A DNA stretch of 64,000 bases from Bacteroides sp. (GTDB taxonomy: Bacteria; Bacteroidota; Bacteroidia; Bacteroidales; Muribaculaceae): the NCBI GenBank assembly GCA_014802425.1, contig JAAVCH010000022.1, positions 1 through 64,000 of the forward strand. Direction: 5' to 3'. Every line of letters begins with the position of its first letter. Within the stretch, counting starts at the first letter, position 1. Below the pieces are notes generated by a model. That model did not search any database, was not told the DNA's origin, and saw only the letters and a list, made by a program, of their open reading frames with translations. The position numbers were made by a program, and so were the translations under genes. Shown piece after piece: positions 35,201-43,511 of the stretch.

Positions 35201-36583
35201 CCAGTCCTTGGCATACTCGTCGGCGCGGTCGCTGGCGCGCCATGTCTGCAATGCTGTGCGGCATGCTTCCTTAAGCTGCTTCCAGCGTGAGAACTCCACG
35301 TGCTTGGCCGTGTCGCAGCGGAATCCGTCGATGCCGAAGTACTCCACCCAGGCCGCCAGCCAGTGGATCACGTAGTCGGCCGGAGCGCCCTTGCCTCCCA
35401 CACGCCAGTCGTCGATGTTGGGCAGACGGTAGTCGTCATACTCGCCACCCTTCTCGGCACTCCATTTCTTAGAGAGGAACGCGGGAATCTGCACTGAGGC
35501 CGTGCTCTCGGTCACCACGTCGGGCAGCCCCGAGAGGGACATAGTCTTGTCGTCGCCGCCGGGCACCACGAAGCCTGCCGACTGTCCCCACGGACGGTCG
35601 CCGAAGGCACGCACCCACGGGCCCCACCAGTTGCCCCATTTTCCCTGAGTGTCGGCGTTGAAGCTCACGCTTCCGCTTCCCCACATGGTGAAGGGGGCCG
35701 ACGAGGGCACATAGCCGGCAGTCGGAGTGCCGTTGAAGTTGCCGAAGTCATAGTCGACGCAGTCGTCGAGAGTGGAATAGCCGGTGTGGTTGAGCACGAT
35801 GTCCATCACCACGCGTATTCCGCGGCGGTGAGCCTCGGTGACAAAGCGGCGCATGTCCTCGAGTGTGCCCATGTTGCGGTCCATGAAGGTCCAGTCGAGG
35901 GTATAGTAGCCGTGGAAAGCATAATGCGGGAACTTGTCGTCCTTGCCGCCTGTCCAGCCGTGCATCTGCTCGTAGGGGGCAGTGATCCATATGGCGTTGA
36001 CGCCGAGGCTGTCGAGGTAGTCGAGCTTCTCGGTGAGGCCCTTGATGTCGCCGCCGTGGAATGTGGCCACGTCGGTGCCGCCGGCCGTCTTGTGGCGGTG
36101 GTAGCTTTCATCGTTGGAGGTGTCGCCGTTATAGAAGCGGTCGGTCAGCACGAAGTAGACGTTGGCGTTCTTCCACGTGAAGTATTCGGCGCGCACGGCC
36201 TCGGGAGTGGTCACCTTTACGGTGTAGACGGTGGTGCGGTCGCCGTCGGTGACAGTGTAGGTGATGAGGTTCTCGCCGGCGGCGAAGGCCCCCATGGAGT
36301 GATTGGTGTACTGGAGGCCGTTGACGGTGATGTCGACCGTAGCCGAGGCCGAGGCGGGAGCGGCGGAGAATGTGGCCGTCTGCATGGCGTCCTCCCCGAG
36401 CTCTACCTCATAGGAGGTGGTGGCGGGATTGAATGAGGTCAGCACGTTTTCTCCGCCCACCTTGATTTCCAGACGGCTGAGCGAGGCGTCGGCGGCGGCC
36501 AGGCCGGAAAGCGAGCCTCCGGCAAGCATCATCGCTGTCACGACGGCTCCCATGTGTCCGGTATATGATCTGTTGGATTTCAT
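32294..36583 (-). CDS. Secreted amylase with two GH13 catalytic domains
   Basis: 1429 aa, exported by an N-terminal signal peptide. A Cadherin-like/beta domain (35-125) precedes GH13 domain 1 (about 135-690) with nucleophile Asp424 (FRCD), acid Glu470 (MTGEAW) and Asp534 (SSHD). Then a chitobiase C-terminal-like beta domain (710-785), a CBM26-like starch-binding module (795-890, VYVYFDDMSKTNVAVWAW), another beta domain, and GH13 domain 2 (about 990-1429) with Asp1165 (GWRLD), Glu1208 (MVGED) and Asp1274 (SNHD). Both catalytic triads are intact. It should cleave alpha-1,4-glucans such as starch or glycogen. It is 19 bp after the GLUG/T9SS gene; no SusC/SusD pair is nearby. The tail (ends ...WIPAFIRLN) has no evident T9SS signal. 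Confidence 0.93.
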   Translation of the reverse strand: MKSNRSYTGHMGAVVTAMMLAGGSLSGLAAADASLSRLEIKVGGENVLTSFNPATTSYEVELGEDAMQTATFSAAPASASATVDITVNGLQYTNHSMGAFAAGENLITYTVTDGDRTTVYTVKVTTPEAVRAEYFTWKNANVYFVLTDRFYNGDTSNDESYHRHKTAGGTDVATFHGGDIKGLTEKLDYLDSLGVNAIWITAPYEQMHGWTGGKDDKFPHYAFHGYYTLDWTFMDRNMGTLEDMRRFVTEAHRRGIRVVMDIVLNHTGYSTLDDCVDYDFGNFNGTPTAGYVPSSAPFTMWGSGSVSFNADTQGKWGNWWGPWVRAFGDRPWGQSAGFVVPGGDDKTMSLSGLPDVVTESTASVQIPAFLSKKWSAEKGGEYDDYRLPNIDDWRVGGKGAPADYVIHWLAAWVEYFGIDGFRCDTAKHVEFSRWKQLKEACRTALQTWRASDRADEYAKDWTQDFWMTGEAWGWDHGDTGYFTQGGYDSMINFAFNGTEGGTGRTPTTGDWEYYANFCNGSNGHQVLNYVSSHDTGLHRPGDQKKVGTMLLLCPGGAQIYYGDETSRPTVNGFGDPGMVTRGDFNWSAVDNDVNLHWQKVGQFRRRNPAVGAGTQTISDGTYIRKFSDGAYSNAVAIRLDTQSGQSYTLNVGSAFADGTRVMDGYNTDNTATVSGGKVTMTASGPVMLIEEYGTSGGGYVPPIPPVGTRAVVTPNPAAGEFTDAVTVSLSVNPAGVPVHYSTTGTADASSPVYTAPLTFNATTTLSVFTDNDGETNLQSFTYTKTQTVEPPVDVDDSVYVYFDDMSKTNVAVWAWNDTKNVNCTSSGTWPGDMMTVKDGKYYWSLPEGKETPEFIIISWDDHSDSNRAGGGNLAFVGKATYHADGSYSVYVGPQRPSITVTPAGGNVKGDSSITITFGNEPVTVSGTFNGRTLTLSPTDSNTVSVSSYLSDGESGEMSVTAANSIGTSQFTATFTRDDSTPTYDLSGDWRELSIYQIMVGSFQHSDNGTSGYSDMWGPSGHRTNGNLRGVIESLDYIKGLGMNAIWLTPIFDSTNGNGGEKLQATGYFCTNYFKVDPKFGTEADFDDLIRECHDRGIYVILDGVFGHHGGVNQASPEGKWITTRDNTPNVRGTEAGNIVFPASLDYFKEVIRYWMERGVDGWRLDQCYQVYQGGHNYWNDLRKEAEKVAAERKARGEQWGTLAYMVGEDWTSAGNITTTQQDGLKSVMDFDGKDNLVNLSSGVGSCGWFLSNDAASRGYRDSGVNPTIFLSNHDTSRVGDFVDVSSSPEKLMTRHAAVAAYSGPTCTYYGDEIGDKSGNGNADNKARTSGRISGFNTNEQKVHDYVAKVFKARGENPALWRGTVERTQQNGAEVITKTDASSGNKVVVIFSERDANISIGGTGLDLINGGTVSSTVSVKAWIPAFIRLN

Positions 36584-36602
36584 GTTATGATGTCGGGATT
36601 GG

Positions 36603-38225
36603 TTATTTCTTTACGACTTTAAGGGCAGCCGCACGGGAGTCGGATGTGACGGCGCGGAGGAGGTAGACGCCGGGAGGGCAGGCCCCCATGTCGACGGTGG
36701 CCTCAACGGCTCCGCCGGCGTGGCCGGCCAGCACGAGATGGCCGTCGAGGGCATACAGGGCGTAGCCTTCTATTCCGGCTTCTGAACTCAGGTACAGGAA
36801 TGTGGTCACAGGGTTGGGAGCGGCCTCAAAGGTTATACGGGCGATGCCGGTCTCGTCGATTCCGGATGCCACGTCGAAGTAATGGTCAGGCAGCACGCAC
36901 TCCTGATTGTCGAAGCCCCTGAGCTGCGGATATTCCTTATGCGCCTCTGCCGTCCATTTCCAGACGCGGTCGAAGTCCCAGCCGAGGAGAGAGCGGAATG
37001 TGGCCTCGTCGGTCAGCTGCTTCGCCTCCAGGTCGGAGGCATGGTGGCCGTGCATGCCCCAGGCGTCGGTGCCCGACGTCATCTCGCGCCAGCTGTAGAC
37101 GGCGTCGGCCAGATTGCGCGCGTTGTTGTTGCCTCCGAAGCGTGCGGAGAAATCATAGGATGAAGTGACGGATTCGTTGAGGGCCACAGAATTCTTCACC
37201 GTGCCGTAGTTGGCGCCCACGAGGCCGCCCGTATAGTCGAGTCCCTCCACAGCGCCCGCCGAATAGGTGTTCTTGACGGTGCCACGGTTCTTTCCTACGA
37301 GGCCGCCCGTGGCGTAGTCGTCGGGATTGCTGACGGTGGCTCCGGAATAGCAGTCGGTGATATTGCCGGCGATGTTCTCGCCCACGAGGCCGCCGGCGCA
37401 TATCGATGTGGCGGTGACGGAGCCGGTAGTGAAGCAACGGTCGATTTCTCCGCTTTCCACCATGCCGGCGAGGATGCCTGTGAAGGCGGTGCCGCGCACC
37501 CGGGCGTCCACGATGCCGAGGTCACGTATTTCGGCGCCGTCCACCACTCCGAAGAGTCCGGTGGCGCGTCCGAAGTCGGAGGAGGCAAGGCGCAGGCCGG
37601 TCACTACGTGGCCCATGCCGTCGAACCTTCCCTTGAACGGGGCCGACTGGCTGCCTATGGGCGACACCGTGACTGACGAGGCGTCGATGTCGGCCTCCAT
37701 GCGGAAGAATGTGGTGGCGCTCCAGTCGGAGGGTGTGGCCGCAAGGGCGGAGAGGTCGGCCGGAGTCTTGATGATGAACGGAAGCGCCTCGGTGCCTTCG
37801 CCTCCCGAGTACGCGTCGCGACGCCCCTGCACCACCTCCAGGGTGAGGTCAATGGTCTGGGAGCCGTTTTTAGTCTTGGCGATGAAGCCCAGCTGGGTGA
37901 GTCCGGCAAGTTCGGCCTCGGAGAGGCCGTAGAACTGCGCGATGTTGCTGATGGTGAACGTGTAGGTGCCTCCGCTTCCGCTCATGCGGAATTCCTCGGT
38001 CTCGACGTCATTCCAGCCGAACGGGCTTTTCATACCGCTTCCTACCTTCTCGCACCAGGTGTAGCAATACACTTCTGTGCCCAGGTCGGAAGTACTGATC
38101 TTGATCTCCAGCGGCTTGTTGCTGACGGCCGGAGACGGTGTCGACGTTATCGATGCCTGGTTGCCCACGGCCAGGACGGGCAGGGCGACCGTTAACGTCA
38201 ACAAGGAAAGAATAGTTTTCCTCAT
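36603..38225 (-). CDS. Secreted GLUG-repeat protein with T9SS-type sorting domain
   Basis: About 540 aa. Signal peptide MRKTILSLLTLTVALPVLAVG from the ATG at 38225; the frame is open to 38309 but without a signal sequence there. The N-terminal beta domain (about 20-140) resembles those in Bacteroidales starch-related surface proteins. GLUG motifs follow in the middle (GGLVGENIAGNITDCYSGATV, GGLVGKNRGTVKNTYSAG), and the last about 85 residues (EAAPNPVTTFLYL...PPGVYLLRAV...ALKVVKK) look like a Por/type IX C-terminal sorting domain. It is transcribed 19 bp upstream of the two-domain amylase, suggesting a surface partner, perhaps in glucan binding. The function is inferred. Confidence 0.8.
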   Translation of the reverse strand: MRKTILSLLTLTVALPVLAVGNQASITSTPSPAVSNKPLEIKISTSDLGTEVYCYTWCEKVGSGMKSPFGWNDVETEEFRMSGSGGTYTFTISNIAQFYGLSEAELAGLTQLGFIAKTKNGSQTIDLTLEVVQGRRDAYSGGEGTEALPFIIKTPADLSALAATPSDWSATTFFRMEADIDASSVTVSPIGSQSAPFKGRFDGMGHVVTGLRLASSDFGRATGLFGVVDGAEIRDLGIVDARVRGTAFTGILAGMVESGEIDRCFTTGSVTATSICAGGLVGENIAGNITDCYSGATVSNPDDYATGGLVGKNRGTVKNTYSAGAVEGLDYTGGLVGANYGTVKNSVALNESVTSSYDFSARFGGNNNARNLADAVYSWREMTSGTDAWGMHGHHASDLEAKQLTDEATFRSLLGWDFDRVWKWTAEAHKEYPQLRGFDNQECVLPDHYFDVASGIDETGIARITFEAAPNPVTTFLYLSSEAGIEGYALYALDGHLVLAGHAGGAVEATVDMGACPPGVYLLRAVTSDSRAAALKVVKK

Positions 38226-38374
38226 TTCAGATTTTAGATTAACATGTAAGAATATAAAGCCAGACGGGGGTGGGTCCCCCCTGTAATTTTTAAGGAGAAA
38301 GCGCCGCAAGGGCGAGGGTCAGATGCAAAAGCGAGCATCCGCTCGACAGCGCGGACGCCCGTAGGGGCGGAAAG

Positions 38375-39367
38375 TCAGGGGCAGGCCGTAAGCATACGTC
38401 CTTTCCCCTCGACGGTTAGTTGCCTGAGATTGGCCGGGATGAGGGCGGTGCGCCCCTGTGTGAGCTGGAGTTCACCGCCTGGATAACGCAGCATGACGTC
38501 GCCCGCGATGCACATCACCACCATCAGCGAGCCCTCGGGCATCGGCAGGGGCCTGAAACCGTCGACGATTATGCGGCGCACCTTGAAGTGGCTGCACTCC
38601 ACGAGGGGGGCGTCTGTCGCGTCGTCAGGCACACGGTGGCTTTTTCTGGGCTCCTGGGCCGAGAAGTCGATGGCTTCGAGGGCCAGTTCCGGATGGAGCT
38701 CACGCAGGCGCCCGTCGGCGTCGCGGCGGCCGTAGTCGTAGATGCGGTAGGTGATGTCGCTGGATTCCTGGATCTCGACGAGGAAGTTTCCCGCGCCGAT
38801 GGCGTGTACGCGGCCAGCCGGGATGTAGAAGATATCGCCGGGATTGCTCGGCTGCTCCTCAAGGTGGTCGACGAATGTATGGTCGGCCACGCTGCTTACG
38901 AACTCACAGGGGGTAAGGTCTTTGTTGAGACCCGAGAACACCTTGGCGCCGGGACGGGTGTCGATGACGTACCACATCTCGGTCTTTCCGCGTGAGGCGT
39001 GCCGGCGGGCGGCGAGTGCGTCATCGGGATGCACCTGCACCGAAAGCTTGTCGGCCGTGTCGATATACTTTATGAGCAGAGGGAACTGGCGGCCGTACCT
39101 GGCCGTCACCCTGCTTCCGAGCAGCGAGTCGCCGAAGCGCTCCACGAGCTCCGTGAGCGGCATTCCCATGTAGGGGCCTTCCGACACCACGGATTCATGT
39201 CCTTCTACGGCGGAGACTTCCCAGCTCTCCCCTATGTCGGTCGCATCGCTGCTGACCCCCTTGAAGGCGCATATGTTCGTCCCTCCCCAGATCACTTTCT
39301 TGAGGTAGGGATGAAACATGATGGGAGCCGCAATGATTTCCGAGGAGGAAGCATGTCGCTGGTTCAT
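38375..39367 (-). CDS. manA: Mannose-6-phosphate isomerase, class I
   Basis: About 330 aa. Zinc enzyme interconverting mannose-6-phosphate and fructose-6-phosphate. The cupin motif QVHPDD and the downstream KTEMWYVID give the metal ligands; VIWGGTNICAFKG near the N-terminus is the typical start region. I use the ATG at 39367 (MNQRHASS); starts at 39379 or 39427 are possible. The length suits the short bacterial class. It feeds GDP-mannose and fucose synthesis or mannose use; it is flanked by gdhA and the starch genes without an obvious operon. Confidence 0.92.
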   Translation of the reverse strand: MNQRHASSSEIIAAPIMFHPYLKKVIWGGTNICAFKGVSSDATDIGESWEVSAVEGHESVVSEGPYMGMPLTELVERFGDSLLGSRVTARYGRQFPLLIKYIDTADKLSVQVHPDDALAARRHASRGKTEMWYVIDTRPGAKVFSGLNKDLTPCEFVSSVADHTFVDHLEEQPSNPGDIFYIPAGRVHAIGAGNFLVEIQESSDITYRIYDYGRRDADGRLRELHPELALEAIDFSAQEPRKSHRVPDDATDAPLVECSHFKVRRIIVDGFRPLPMPEGSLMVVMCIAGDVMLRYPGGELQLTQGRTALIPANLRQLTVEGKGRMLTACP

Positions 39368-39520
39368 GATCGTATGCATGGTATGTGCCCGTAGGCGCCG
39401 CCCGCGTCCGCAGGGGGTTATTATCATGCGAATTTACTAAATTTTTCCGACACTTCCATTCCACTTCAGTATAAAACCACCCTCCGCCGGCATAAAAGCC
39501 CCTGATTGCAGAAAAAAAAC

Positions 39521-39551
39521 AGGCGGGACACCTCTGTGGAAGCGTCCCGCC
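39521..39551 (-). terminator. Intrinsic terminator of gdhA
   Basis: A perfect 8-bp stem (GGCGGGAC/GTCCCGCC, 39532-39539 with 39544-39551) followed on the minus strand by a T-run (39522-39529), 36 bp after the gdhA stop. Confidence 0.87.
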
Positions 39552-39586
39552 GTTATGGAATTCGGAATTATACCGCTGCAATCGGA

Positions 39587-40924
<1,338 letters not shown>

Positions 40925-41035
40925 GTTTGTCAGTTTAGATTTTTAGGTTAATTCGTTAGGTCGGCTCCCCCGCGCCGGCCGCCCCTACGGCGGCCTTTCG
41001 CAGCACCGGGAAATCTCCCTGTCGTTTTCTGCCGA

Positions 41036-41067
41036 CAAAAATACAACCAAATTTCCACCCCGCCAAA
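41036..41067 (-). promoter_or_regulatory. Bacteroidetes-type promoter of gdhA
   Basis: On the minus strand TTTG (41064-41067) and TATTTTTG (41036-41043) are spaced by exactly 20 bp, a full match to the -33/-7 consensus. Confidence 0.82.
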
Positions 41068-41212
41068 GAATTCGGCTTAAATCTCATATCATTTTTCTAT
41101 GCTTTACAACATCTTTAAGCAACACATCTTCGCGCCATGCGTCTTTTCGCGCCCCGATCATCCGGTTTCACGGATTTTCACGAGGCGTTTTAACCCGGTT
41201 GGCCGGCGCGGA

Positions 41213-41244
41213 TTTGTGGATTTCGGCGTAATTTAGTAACTTCG
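41213..41244 (+). promoter_or_regulatory. Promoter of the LytM-dxr-rseP run
   Basis: TTTG (41213-41216) and TAACTTCG (41237-41244) are separated by 20 bp; the -7 differs from TAnnTTTG at one base. The first start codon is about 92 bp downstream. Confidence 0.6.
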
Positions 41245-41336
41245 CGTAATCTATGCACGTGCGCGAACCCGGAAGCCTTAATACGCCTCCCTCCCGGCCA
41301 CGCCTCCGCGCGCCCACCCTCAACACACTACATCAG

Positions 41337-42221
41337 ATGCAAGCACCCCGGAAGAAATACCGACTCATTCTTGAGGACGAGGCCCGCATACAGACCATCG
41401 GTTCCTGGACCCTCACCCCGGCGAGGATATGGATATCGGCTCTGGCGGTCTTCGCGGCGGTGCTGGCCGTAGGATTCCTGTTCGTGCTCCTCACCCCCGT
41501 CAAGACCCTCATACCGGGATATTTCCGTGCGTCGCAGCGCGCCGCCACGGAGCAGGCCATGCTGCGGGTGGACTCGGTGATGGAGGCCTACTCGCGCAAC
41601 GAGGCATATGTGGCCAACCTCCGGGAGGTGTTCGACGCCGACCGGACGCCCCGCCGCCGCGACGTCTCGGCCGAAGCCACGGCCGCCGGATTCTCGCCCG
41701 ACTCGCTTATGCCGTCGTCGCCCGAGGAGATGCGGTTCGCGCGCATGATGCAGGAGCGCGAGAAATTCAATATCGCTGTGGCCGCTCCCCTCGCCGCCGA
41801 AGGAATGCTGCTGTATCCCGTAAGCGATGAAGGAATCGTCACCCCGGAAAGCCGCAATTCCACCACGGCGCGCCTCATCCTCCCGGAGGGGACATCGGTG
41901 ATGGCCATCGCCGACGGCGCCGTGCTCTCCGTAGGCTATGACCGGTCGGAGCACGGCTACGCCGTAATCATGCAACACGACAACGGCTTCGTCAGCCGCT
42001 ATGCCGGACTCGGATCGCCTCTGATCGGCAAAGGGGAGCTCGTGAGCGGCGGTCAGGTCATATCGCTGGCTCCGGGCGGAGGCGCGTCGTCACCGCCGCA
42101 GATCACCGTCGAGATGTGGCACGACGGCCAGCCCCTCCCACCCTACCGATATATCTCCTCGCTCACCTCGATGCCCGCCTCCGACATAGCGTCGGGCTCA
42201 GGGCAGACCCAAGTACCCTAA
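41337..42221 (+). CDS. Membrane-anchored LytM/M23-like protein, probably inactive
   Basis: About 294 aa from the ATG at 41337 (MQAPRKKYRL). One transmembrane helix (about 30-60), a coiled segment, then a C-terminal M23/LytM-like beta domain (about 160-290) with LPEGTSVMAIADGAVLSVG, HGYAVIMQHDNGFVSRYAG and a KGELVSGGQVI strand. The expected HxxxD and HxH zinc ligands are replaced (RNSTTARLI; PQITVEMW), so I expect no peptidase activity. Degenerate LytM proteins such as EnvC and NlpD activate amidases in division, and this may act similarly. It precedes dxr by 38 bp. Confidence 0.82.
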   Translation: MQAPRKKYRLILEDEARIQTIGSWTLTPARIWISALAVFAAVLAVGFLFVLLTPVKTLIPGYFRASQRAATEQAMLRVDSVMEAYSRNEAYVANLREVFDADRTPRRRDVSAEATAAGFSPDSLMPSSPEEMRFARMMQEREKFNIAVAAPLAAEGMLLYPVSDEGIVTPESRNSTTARLILPEGTSVMAIADGAVLSVGYDRSEHGYAVIMQHDNGFVSRYAGLGSPLIGKGELVSGGQVISLAPGGGASSPPQITVEMWHDGQPLPPYRYISSLTSMPASDIASGSGQTQVP

Positions 42222-42259
42222 CCCTCAAACCCCCACCTCCAAAGCTGAACCCCATCATC

Positions 42260-43423
42260 ATGCAGCAGAAAAGAATCGCCGTCATGGGCTCCACCGGCAG
42301 CATCGGCACCCAGACGCTCGACATCATAGCGGAATGCCCCGCGCTATTCCGCGCCTCAGTCCTCACGGCCGGTCACAACCACCGGCTCCTCGCCGAACAG
42401 GCACGCCGCTTCCGCCCCGACATGGTGGTCATAGCCGACCCCGACGGTCTCCGCCCGCTGCGTGAGTCGCTCGCCGACCTTCCGATCCGGGTGGAGTGCG
42501 GACCCGAGGCCCTGGCCGAGGCCGGATGCAGGGATAACGTCGACACGGTGGTGGCGTCGCTCGTGGGATACAGCGGGCTCATACCTACCGTCAACGCCAT
42601 ACGCGCCGGCAAGGAAATAGCCCTGGCCAACAAGGAGACCCTCGTCGTGGGGGGCGCCATCGTCACCCGCCTCGCACGCGAGCACGGAGTGAGGATACTC
42701 CCCGTCGACTCTGAGCACTCCGCCATATTCCAGTGCCTGCAAGGGGAGTCTACGACCCAGGCCCGTAAGATCTTCCTTACCGCCAGCGGCGGCCCTTTCC
42801 GCACTTTCACCGCCGAGCAGATGGAGCGCGTCACCGCCGCCCAGGCCCTGCGCCACCCCAACTGGGACATGGGGGCGAAGGTGACCATCGACTCCGCCTC
42901 GATGATGAACAAGGGGTTCGAGATGATCGAGGCCCGCTGGCTCTTCGATTGTCCGCCGGAGAAAATCGAGGTGGTGGTGCATCCCCAGAGCATAGTCCAC
43001 TCGATGGTGGAGTTTGTCGACGGCTCGGTGAAGGCGCAGCTCGGACTGCCCGACATGCACCTGCCCATCCGCTATGCCCTCGGCTATCCGGCCCGCATCC
43101 CGTCCGACCGTCCCGGCCTGACCCTGCGCGAGATGGCGGCCCTCACCTTCGAGGCCCCCGATCTCACCCGCTTCCCTATGCTCGGCTACGCCTTCGAGGC
43201 CATAGGGCGCGGCGGCAACATGCCCTGCATACTCAACGCCGCCAACGAGGTGGGGGTCCGCGCCTTCCTCCACGATGAGATCCCCTTCCCCGGCCTCGGC
43301 CGCCTGGCCGCCGAGGTGATGCAGCGCGCCGGATTCATATCCGACCCGTCACTATCCGACCTCGTCGCCACCCATGCCGAAGCCACACGTCTGGCCGAGG
43401 AGACGCTCGCCAGAATCAAATAG
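42260..43423 (+). CDS. dxr: 1-deoxy-D-xylulose 5-phosphate reductoisomerase
   Basis: 387 aa, the usual Dxr length, from the ATG at 42260 (MQQKRIAVMGSTGSIG). Converts DXP to MEP with NADPH, the committed step of the non-mevalonate isoprenoid pathway. The NADPH loop GSTGSIGTQTL, metal site DSEHSAIFQCLQ, and MMNKGFEMIEA motifs are present. The frame is open upstream, overlapping the LytM gene, but the family starts here. Followed 88 bp later by rseP, a neighbour arrangement common in bacteria. Confidence 0.97.
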   Translation: MQQKRIAVMGSTGSIGTQTLDIIAECPALFRASVLTAGHNHRLLAEQARRFRPDMVVIADPDGLRPLRESLADLPIRVECGPEALAEAGCRDNVDTVVASLVGYSGLIPTVNAIRAGKEIALANKETLVVGGAIVTRLAREHGVRILPVDSEHSAIFQCLQGESTTQARKIFLTASGGPFRTFTAEQMERVTAAQALRHPNWDMGAKVTIDSASMMNKGFEMIEARWLFDCPPEKIEVVVHPQSIVHSMVEFVDGSVKAQLGLPDMHLPIRYALGYPARIPSDRPGLTLREMAALTFEAPDLTRFPMLGYAFEAIGRGGNMPCILNAANEVGVRAFLHDEIPFPGLGRLAAEVMQRAGFISDPSLSDLVATHAEATRLAEETLARIK

Positions 43424-43511
43424 AAAATTACCCGTCATTCCGCCCCGGCTCAGTAAGCCGTCAATTACGGAGAAGCCTCATCCCGGCCCTCCCCCTAAAA
43501 ATAAGAAAAAT

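Larger units (their letters stand above)
40925..41336. other. Divergent promoter region between gdhA and the LytM gene
   Basis: These 412 bases hold no recognised gene. Two outward promoters are readable: gdhA (41036-41067) on the minus strand and the LytM gene (41213-41244) on the plus strand. The space between is AT-rich. The gdhA leader would be about 105 nt; I see no riboswitch I can name. Confidence 0.6.

Noticed and set aside
34367-35290. 307-codon open frame opposite the two-domain amylase
   Set aside because: Antisense to GH13 domain 1, where catalytic motifs are intact; a GC-bias shadow.
38266-38281. GGGGG/CCCCC palindrome upstream of the GLUG gene
   Set aside because: A five-base stem with a five-base loop is too small to distinguish from chance in GC-rich DNA, and no T-run follows.
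42356-43273. 305-codon minus-strand frame inside dxr
   Set aside because: Dxr is clearly coding on the plus strand with all motifs; the opposite frame is not a known protein.
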